A stretch of DNA of 64,000 bases from the NCBI RefSeq assembly GCF_030063195.1, contig NZ_JASISS010000006.1:1-64000 (forward strand), in the 5' to 3' direction. Position 1 is the stretch's first letter. Every line of letters starts with the position of its first letter. Under the pieces are notes generated by a model. That model was not told the origin of the DNA. It searched no databases and saw nothing but the letters and a program-made list of their open reading frames with translations. Source of the stretch: Cryobacterium sp. PH31-AA6 (GTDB taxonomy: Bacteria; Actinomycetota; Actinomycetes; Actinomycetales; Microbacteriaceae). Positions 58,667-64,000 of the stretch are shown in pieces. The translations under genes were made by a program, and so were the position numbers.

Positions 58667-59544
58667 GCGCCGTCGGCACGAACACGGCAAACGGGGCCCC
58701 TGCAGCGGGCGCCCCGTCCCTCGGCGGACTGGGCGGCATCCTGCGGCTCGGTGCGTCCCGTGTGCTCTACGAGACCCGGGTCTATTTCCGCACCCCGGAC
58801 ACCGTGTTCTTCACGTTCCTGTTCCCGTTCGTCATGCTCGGCATCTTCACCGCGGCCTTCGGCGCGGCCGGGAACATCGGCGAGAACGCCGACGGCACCG
58901 GGGGGATCAGCGTCGGCGCCTACTACCTGCCGGCCATGCTGGCCGCGGGGATCCTGCTCTCCGGCGTGCAGAACCTCGCCATCGACATTGCCGGCGAGAA
59001 GGGTGACGGCACCCTGAAACGACTCGGCGGCACGCCGCTCTCGCCGCTCAGCTACTTCATGGGCAAGCTCGGCGGGGTGCTGGTGACCGCCCTGATCCAG
59101 GCCGCGCTGTTGATCCTGGTCGCCCGGTTCCTGCTCGGCATCGACCTGCCGACCGAGGCGGGCAGGTGGTTCACCTTCGCCTGGGTCTTCCTGCTCGGCG
59201 TGATCACCTGTGCCTTCCTCGGCATCGCGCTCTCGGCCCTCCCCCGCTCCGGCAAGAGTGCCGCAGCCGTCGTCATCCCGATCGTGCTGATTCTGCAGTT
59301 CATCTCCGGCGTCTACCTGCAGTTCTACGTTCTCCCAGAGTGGATGCAGAACCTGGCCGGCGTGTTCCCGCTCAAATGGGTGGCGCAGGGCATGCGCGGG
59401 GTGTTCCTGCCGGAGGGGTTCGCCTCCCTGGAGCAGACCGGCGAGTGGGACTTCCCGATGGTGGCCCTGAACCTGGCCGTCTGGCTCGTGATCGGGCTCG
59501 TGCTCAGCCGCGTGACGTTCCGCTGGATCCGGAAGGACGCGTGA
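58663..59544 (+). CDS. ABC-2 exporter permease
   Basis: 293-residue ABC-2 membrane subunit with six predicted spans. Typical pieces are TRVYFRTPDTVFFTFLFPFVMLGIFTAAFG, GILLSGVQNLAIDIAGEKGDGTLKRLGGTPLSPLSYFMGK and FISGVYLQFYVLPEWMQNLAGVFPLKWVAQGMRGVF. A short Gly/Ala/Pro-rich N-terminus precedes the first span. It is coupled to the ATPase and followed after 61 nt by a two-component system that probably regulates the pair. Substrate: unknown, possibly a lipid or antimicrobial. Confidence 0.93.
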   Translation: MSAVGTNTANGAPAAGAPSLGGLGGILRLGASRVLYETRVYFRTPDTVFFTFLFPFVMLGIFTAAFGAAGNIGENADGTGGISVGAYYLPAMLAAGILLSGVQNLAIDIAGEKGDGTLKRLGGTPLSPLSYFMGKLGGVLVTALIQAALLILVARFLLGIDLPTEAGRWFTFAWVFLLGVITCAFLGIALSALPRSGKSAAAVVIPIVLILQFISGVYLQFYVLPEWMQNLAGVFPLKWVAQGMRGVFLPEGFASLEQTGEWDFPMVALNLAVWLVIGLVLSRVTFRWIRKDA

Positions 59545-59605
59545 TCCGCGTGCCTGCGGCACGGATGCCCGCGGCCGGCCCGCACGTGCGGGGCAGGCTG
59601 GTGCC

Positions 59606-60982
59606 ATGACCAGCCTGCGCTGGTGGGACACGGTCATCGCCGGATCGCTCCTGGTGATGGCCGTGATCGCGGCCCTCGACTCCGACTTCGCCGGACCGGG
59701 GCGGGCCGGCGCCCTGATCACCCTGGCCGCGATCGGCCTCTGCTATCTCGCGTTCGGGCGGCGGGGCATCCGCCGGGCCGCCGAGTGCGCGGGAGCGGCC
59801 TCCACCGGGGTCTCACCCGATGCGGTCGCCTCCGCCGGGGTCTCACCCGCGTCATGGACGTCGGCCGGACGCTCTCCTGCCGCGGTCTTGCCGGGCGGAA
59901 CGCCACCAGCCGTCCCGGCCGGCGCCGGCGCGCAGACCGCGTTCCGGGTCGCCCTCATCGTCGGGTCCGGCGTGGCCGCCGCGTTCAACCCGAACCTGGC
60001 GGCCCTGCAGGCGATCAGCTTTCCACTGCTCTGGGTGCTCACCCCGGGCTTCCTCGCGTCCGTCGCCCTGAGCGCTCTGCTCGCCGTCGTAGTCGCCGCC
60101 GGTCTGACGGTGAGCCTCGGTGGCGGCCTGGGCGACCTTCTGCAAGCCGGCGCCGTCGAGGCGATCTCGTTCGTGTTCGCGGTTGCCCTCGGTGCCTGGA
60201 TCACCCGAATCTCCCGTGACGGCAACACCCAGCGCCGGTTGCTCGCGGAACTGACGGCAGCCCAGGACGAGCTGGCGATCCTGCACCGGGATGCCGGCGG
60301 CGCCATCGAGCGGGAACGCCTGGCCAGGGAGATCCACGACACCATCGCGCAGAGCCTGACCAGCCTCGTCATGCTCGCCCAGCGCGCCCACACCGAGCTG
60401 GGCGCCGAATCCGCCGCGGGAGCGAGCGTCGACCTGATCGAGGACACGGCCCGTCAGGCGCTCACCGAGGCGCGCGCGCTCGTCGCCGCCATGTCACCCG
60501 TGCGAGTGAACGATTCGACCCTCGCCGAAACGGTGGGTCGCCTGGCCGAGCGCTTCGGCCGGGAAACCGGTATCCAGGTTGACGCGGAGGTCACCGTGGC
60601 CGGCCTCGACCGCGAGCTCGAGGTCGTCCTGTTGCGCTGCGCGCAGGAGGGACTCGCGAACGTGCGCAAGCACTCCCGGGCCGGCGCTGCATCCGTCTGC
60701 ATCGACCAGAGCGGCGAAACCGCGACCCTGACCGTGCGCGACGACGGCCGGGGTCTCGGTGGCTATTCGGCCGAGCGGGAGAACGGATTCGGCCTGTCGG
60801 GGATGCGTGACCGGGTAGGCCTCGTCGGCGGCAGCCTCTCGATCACGAACGGAGTCCCCCGCGGCACCGTGCTGCGGGTGAGCGTGCCGCTGCGTGTCGA
60901 TGCCAGGCGGAGCACCCCCGTGATCCGCGTACACGGCGTCGCCTCGCTCGCCGACGACGACCTCACCCGGAGCACCCCGTGA
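59606..60982 (+). CDS. NarL/LiaS-type sensor histidine kinase
   Basis: 458-residue membrane kinase. The N-terminal half has about six hydrophobic segments with a Pro/Ala/Ser-rich loop (residues 60-100) that contains a short duplication (GVSPDAV then GVSPASW). The phosphoacceptor helix is ERERLAREIHDTIAQSLTSLVMLAQRAH. The ATP-binding domain has RCAQEGLANVRKHSRAGAAS, VRDDGRGLGG and NGFGLSGMRDRVGLVGGSL. CAGGCT at -12 to -7 may support a leaderless start at 59606. It overlaps the response regulator by 4 nt and follows the ABC-2 genes. Confidence 0.93.
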   Translation: MTSLRWWDTVIAGSLLVMAVIAALDSDFAGPGRAGALITLAAIGLCYLAFGRRGIRRAAECAGAASTGVSPDAVASAGVSPASWTSAGRSPAAVLPGGTPPAVPAGAGAQTAFRVALIVGSGVAAAFNPNLAALQAISFPLLWVLTPGFLASVALSALLAVVVAAGLTVSLGGGLGDLLQAGAVEAISFVFAVALGAWITRISRDGNTQRRLLAELTAAQDELAILHRDAGGAIERERLAREIHDTIAQSLTSLVMLAQRAHTELGAESAAGASVDLIEDTARQALTEARALVAAMSPVRVNDSTLAETVGRLAERFGRETGIQVDAEVTVAGLDRELEVVLLRCAQEGLANVRKHSRAGAASVCIDQSGETATLTVRDDGRGLGGYSAERENGFGLSGMRDRVGLVGGSLSITNGVPRGTVLRVSVPLRVDARRSTPVIRVHGVASLADDDLTRSTP

Positions 60983-61602
60983 TCCGCGTGCTGGTCGCCG
61001 ACGACCATCCGATCGTGCGCGGCGGGATCGCCCTGCTACTGGGCGCGGCCGACGACATCGTCGTCGTCGGGGAGGCCGCTGACGGTGAGGAGGCGGTTAC
61101 GCTGGCCGCCGCGCTGCGCCCCGACGTCGTGCTGATGGACCTGCGGATGCCGCGCGTCGACGGCGTCGAAGCCACCCAGCGCATCCTCGCCGCACACGAC
61201 GCCACCCGGGTGCTGATCCTGACGACCTACGAGAGCGACGACCAGATCCTCGGCGCCATCGCCGCCGGCGCGAGCGGCTACCTGCTCAAGGCAGCACCCC
61301 AGGCCGAGATCATCGAGGGCGTGCGCGCGGTGGCCGGCGGCCAGACCGTACTCGCCCCGACCATCGCGGCCAGGCTGGTTCACCGGGTGCGGGCGGATAC
61401 AGCGCCGTCGCCACGTCTGTCCGCCCGGGAACTCGACGTGCTGCGGCTGGTCTCGGCCGGCCAGAGCAACCCCCAAATCGGACGTTCACTCTTCATCAGC
61501 GAGGCCACGGTCAAGACGCATCTGCTGCACACCTTCGAGAAGCTCGCGGTGAGCGACCGCACCAGGGCCGTCACCCGGGCGATGGAACTCGGGCTGCTGT
61601 AG
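60979..61602 (+). CDS. NarL/LuxR-family response regulator
   Basis: 207-residue regulator. Receiver: VLVADDHPIVRGGI, phosphorylation Asp in VVLMDLRMPRVDGVEA, Thr in ILTTYESD and Lys in YLLKAAP. The C-terminal helix-turn-helix LSARELDVLRLVSAGQSNPQIGRSLFISEATVKTHLLHTFEKL is complete. GTG at 60979 overlaps the kinase stop. It is expected to control the ABC-2 exporter and perhaps the PspC/LiaF-like gene downstream. Confidence 0.95.
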   Translation: MIRVLVADDHPIVRGGIALLLGAADDIVVVGEAADGEEAVTLAAALRPDVVLMDLRMPRVDGVEATQRILAAHDATRVLILTTYESDDQILGAIAAGASGYLLKAAPQAEIIEGVRAVAGGQTVLAPTIAARLVHRVRADTAPSPRLSARELDVLRLVSAGQSNPQIGRSLFISEATVKTHLLHTFEKLAVSDRTRAVTRAMELGLL

Positions 61603-61685
61603 CGCGGCATCCGTCGGCGACCGCCGGCCGGCCCGGTCCGGGGCCCGCCATTGTCGACTCGGCGGAGCGCGGGCACACTGTGAGC

Positions 61686-62996
61686 ATGACTGACTCAGCG
61701 CAGCAGGGCTCGGGCCGGGCCGGGCCGACACCGGCCGCGCCTCCGCCGACGTCCGGCGCCCCGGGGAGCGGCGACCGTTTCTTCGACTGGAATCGGTCTA
61801 CCGGTATCGTGCGTGGCAGCGACCGGTGGTTCGCCGGGGTGTGCGGCGGGATCGCCCGCCGTGCGGGACTGAACCCGCTCCTGGTGCGGGTCATTGCGAT
61901 CGTGCTGGCCGTTCTCGGCGGGCCGGTGCTGTTCGTTTACGTGGTCGGCTGGGCACTGCTCCCGGACGCGCAGGGTCGCATCCACGCCGAACAGGCGCTG
62001 CGCGGGGTCTTCGAACCGGTGATGATCGTGATCGTGGCGGTGCTGGCGATCAGCTTCGTGTCCTACTCGCGCGACCTGTGGTGGCAGAACCCGCAGGCTG
62101 CGCTGGGGCTGCCGGTCTGGCTGTCCACGACGCTCGCGGTCGGCTGGAGCATCGGGGTCACGATCGGGATCATCTGGCTCGTCGTGTTCCTGGTGCGGCG
62201 CACCTCGGCCCCACCCGGCACTTACCAGCGGCACGGCGCCGTCGACTATCCGGCCGGCTTCGCAGACGAGGGGGCGAATGCCCGGCGCGGCGCGGCAGCC
62301 GGCCAGGCGGGGCGAGGGACCTGGCGGGACCGACGTCAAGGAGCCGGCTTCTCAGCGATCGTGCTCGGGCTCGCGCTGACCGGGGGTGCCGTCACGGCGG
62401 GGCTGTGGTCGGCCGGAACCTGGTCGACGGCTGCCTTGATCGTCGGCCTGGCCGTCACGGTCGGCGTTCTCGCCCTCGGTGTCATCATCTCCGGGATCCG
62501 CGGCCGCGAGGGCGGCGCCATGGGCGGCCTGGCCTTCCTCGCCGCCGCCGCGCTCGTGCTGCTCGGCGTCTTCCCTGGCGGAACAGCGTTCTTCCCCGTC
62601 GGCGCTCCGGTCTGGACGGTCAGTCCGGTCGCGGCGGGTGCACCTCCCGGTTACGTCGTGCTGGCCGGAAAGTCCACCATCGACCTGTCGCGCTTGGACG
62701 AGCCGGGCGGCTCGGACGAACGCACCATCGACATCTGGATGGGCATGGGCGTCACGGAGCTGATCCTGCCGACGGACCGGGCGGTGCAGGTCGAGGCCGG
62801 CGCTTTCATCGGCGGCATCAACTACTCCGCAGACCCGTCGAGCCAGGGTCTGGGCGGCCTCTTCTTCCACGACCAGCGTGCCTTCAATGACGACGGCACC
62901 CGGGCCATGCCCCGGATCCGCGTCTGGACCTTCCTCGGCCAGGTCACCATCGCCAATGACAACGGCAGCCCCTCGACCAGCCAGGAGAACCGATGA
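61686..62996 (+). CDS. PspC-domain membrane protein with LiaF-like C-terminus
   Basis: 436 residues. After a Pro/Gly-rich N-terminus, residues about 40-100 form a PspC domain (GIVRGSDRWFAGVCGGIARRAGLNPLLVRVIAIVLAVLGGPVLFVYVVGWALLPD). Several membrane segments follow. The C-terminal 110 residues (STIDLSRLDEPGGSDERTIDIWMGMGVTELILPTDRAVQVEAGAFIGGINY) look like the beta domain of LiaF. ATG at 61686 has CACACT at -12 to -7; GTG at 61680 is also in frame. PspC and LiaF both belong to membrane-stress responses. The position after a LiaS/LiaR-like pair suggests a sensor or inhibitor of that system. Confidence 0.88.
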   Translation: MTDSAQQGSGRAGPTPAAPPPTSGAPGSGDRFFDWNRSTGIVRGSDRWFAGVCGGIARRAGLNPLLVRVIAIVLAVLGGPVLFVYVVGWALLPDAQGRIHAEQALRGVFEPVMIVIVAVLAISFVSYSRDLWWQNPQAALGLPVWLSTTLAVGWSIGVTIGIIWLVVFLVRRTSAPPGTYQRHGAVDYPAGFADEGANARRGAAAGQAGRGTWRDRRQGAGFSAIVLGLALTGGAVTAGLWSAGTWSTAALIVGLAVTVGVLALGVIISGIRGREGGAMGGLAFLAAAALVLLGVFPGGTAFFPVGAPVWTVSPVAAGAPPGYVVLAGKSTIDLSRLDEPGGSDERTIDIWMGMGVTELILPTDRAVQVEAGAFIGGINYSADPSSQGLGGLFFHDQRAFNDDGTRAMPRIRVWTFLGQVTIANDNGSPSTSQENR

Positions 62997-63553
62997 CCGA
63001 GAAGGATGCGGCAACCACCACCGCCGCCACCGAAGCACCGGGGCCCGTCGGCCCCTCGTATTCGAACTCGGCCGGCTCCCTCCCCGCGGAGGACGCAGAC
63101 CTGGCCGCCGTGCGGGCTCCCGCGCGCCCTCCCGGGCCGCAGGAATCCCAGGAATCACCGGAAGCACCGGAAGCACCGGAAGCACCGGAAGCGCGACCTG
63201 CCACCGCCGTGCCGGTCGAACCAACGGCCGTCACGCGGGTGCCCGCCGTACCGGTGCCCATCGAACCGGTGCCCGTCGCATCCGCCAACGTCGCGCCTGA
63301 TCCGCTCCCGACGGCGACACCGCAGGCCGCCTCTCCCCCGCACCTTGCCGCCCCGGCCGGCCGACCCCGCCGGCCATTGTTCGGCACGATCCTCTGGGGC
63401 GTCATCCTGCTCACGTTCGCGGCCTACATGCTCTTATCGACCCTGTTGCCCCGCCCGGTCGAACCTACCCTGTGGCTACTCGGCGGGGTCATCGCCGTCG
63501 GCGTCCTGCTCGTCGTCGCCGGAATCGCGGCCTCACTGCGTCGGGCCGGCTAG
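62993..63553 (+). CDS. small Pro/Ala-rich membrane protein
   Basis: 186 residues. The first 125 are a low-complexity Pro/Ala/Glu/Val segment with a PEA tripeptide repeat (residues about 50-65); two membrane segments follow (FGTILWGVILLTFAAYMLLSTLL and LLGGVIAVGVLLVVAGIAASL). It overlaps the PspC/LiaF-like gene by 4 nt, so it is probably part of the same stress module. I recognise no family. The disordered tail may act in protein contacts at the membrane. Confidence 0.75.
   Translation: MTEKDAATTTAATEAPGPVGPSYSNSAGSLPAEDADLAAVRAPARPPGPQESQESPEAPEAPEAPEARPATAVPVEPTAVTRVPAVPVPIEPVPVASANVAPDPLPTATPQAASPPHLAAPAGRPRRPLFGTILWGVILLTFAAYMLLSTLLPRPVEPTLWLLGGVIAVGVLLVVAGIAASLRRAG
63152..63193 (+). repeat. 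9-bp tandem repeat encoding PEA units
   Basis: GAAGCACCG repeats about four times in frame within the Pro/Ala-rich coding region, so copy-number changes would keep the frame. Confidence 0.75.
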
Positions 63554-63594
63554 CGCTCCCCAGCGAGCCGGCGTGCACGAGCCCGACCGGCGGC

Positions 63595-63648
63595 GCTCGC
63601 GGCACGTGTCCCGGAACCCGGCGTGTGGAGCAACGTGCGCCGAGTTCC
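63595..63648 (-). repeat. dispersed palindromic element, copy 5 (inverted)
   Basis: On the minus strand it reads GGAACTCGGCGCACGTT, then CGCCGGGTTCC, then GACACGTGCCGCGAGC, the same order as the other copies. It lies between the convergent small membrane protein and murB genes. Confidence 0.7.
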
Positions 63649-63716
63649 ATTGGACGGGCCGCGAGCGACAATGCGCCCGGGACGGCCCGGGAGGGGCCGC
63701 GCCCTGCCGGGCGCGG

Positions 63717-64000
63717 CTAGAGGGTCACGCCGACGAGCAGGGGCTCCGGTTGCAGGATCACGCCGAACTCCGATTGCACCCGGCCCTGCACGAAGCGGGC
63801 GAGTTGGCCGATCTCGTCGGCGGTCGCCCCGCCGACGTTGGTCAACGCGAGGCTGTGCTTGCTCGAGATCGCCGCGCGCGACCCGGGCAACCTGAAGCCA
63901 CGCGATATCCCGGAATTCTCGATCAGCCAGGCGGCGCTGAGCTTCACGAGCGGCACCGGTGTCGCGTCTTCGACCGGGCCGACCCCGTAGTACTCCTCGA
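63717..64000 (-). CDS. murB: UDP-N-acetylmuramate dehydrogenase, C-terminal part
   Basis: The 3' 284 nt of murB; the 5' part lies beyond the window. MurB reduces UDP-GlcNAc-enolpyruvate to UDP-MurNAc in peptidoglycan synthesis. The visible residues EEYYGVGPVED then VKLSAAWLIENSGISRGFRLPG, ISSKHSLALTNVGGATADEIGQLARFVQGRVQSEFGVILQPEP match the C-terminal domain, with the catalytic Glu in LQPEP. An internal GTG at 63956 is not the real start because the frame stays open to the edge. Confidence 0.93.
   Translation of the reverse strand, partial: EEYYGVGPVEDATPVPLVKLSAAWLIENSGISRGFRLPGSRAAISSKHSLALTNVGGATADEIGQLARFVQGRVQSEFGVILQPEPLLVGVTL

Overview
The window is chromosomal DNA of a high-GC Gram-positive actinobacterium, most likely a member of the Microbacteriaceae (Cryobacterium/Leifsonia-like). 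The signs are a class Ib nrdHIEF locus, a NusG with a long acidic N-terminus, many small ABC/regulator modules, a RamB/ScfR-type regulator beside malate synthase, and many genes whose start codon lies exactly at the expected transcription start of a TAnnnT -10 box. The species call is inference. No prophage, IS element or CRISPR array was seen.

Layout. 0-5 kb: ribonucleotide reductase genes nrdH-nrdI-nrdE-nrdF on the minus strand, with a free-standing GIY-YIG/NUMOD3 homing endonuclease inserted between nrdE and nrdF, and paired NrdR boxes upstream of nrdH. 5-6.3 kb: AbiEi-like DNA-binding/nuclease protein. 6.6-12.3 kb: monosaccharide ABC importer and its LacI regulator, with an array of four operator palindromes spaced 21 bp. 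12.6-15.3 kb: cystathionine gamma-synthase and cystathionine beta-synthase behind two overlapping cysteine-containing leader ORFs. 15.4-18.2 kb: DUF3105 protein and an ABC exporter. 18.4-23.3 kb: AglEFG-like alpha-glucoside importer with a divergent LacI regulator and three palindromic operators. 23.3-25.1 kb: MFS exporter with MarR regulator. 25.3-26.4 kb: rplJ-rplL with an attenuator in the leader. 26.5-33 kb: antiporter, OmpR-type two-component system and divergent MacB-like ABC system. 33-37.3 kb: YqaJ-type nuclease, oxidoreductase, photolyase, acetyltransferase. 37.4-40.7 kb: malate synthase and ScfR/RamB regulator. 40.9-45.4 kb: transglutaminase, alpha-E and ATP-grasp peptide-bond cluster, and an orphan degenerate ABC ATPase behind a TTCGCA repeat. 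45.4-47.9 kb: glutaryl-CoA dehydrogenase and CaiB CoA-transferase. 48-53.3 kb: GntR regulator, soluble Cache-domain protein, aldehyde dehydrogenase, VOC protein and APC permease, probably amine or GABA catabolism. 53.4-56.1 kb: rplA, rplK, nusG, secE and tRNA-Trp. 56.3-57.5 kb: aspartate aminotransferase. 57.7-63.6 kb: ABC-2 exporter, NarL-type two-component system, a PspC/LiaF-like membrane protein and a small membrane protein, resembling a Lia-type envelope-stress module. 63.7 kb to the edge: the 3' part of murB.

Non-coding structure is rich: a nested palindromic element occurs five times, mostly at gene 3' ends; a second long inverted repeat (GTGCACTTTT core) occurs twice; several tandem repeats lie between genes. 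The strongest candidates for something under-described are the homing endonuclease inside the nrd operon, the paired Cys leader ORFs in front of the transsulfuration genes, the helically phased operator array, and the repeat-fronted orphan ABC ATPase.
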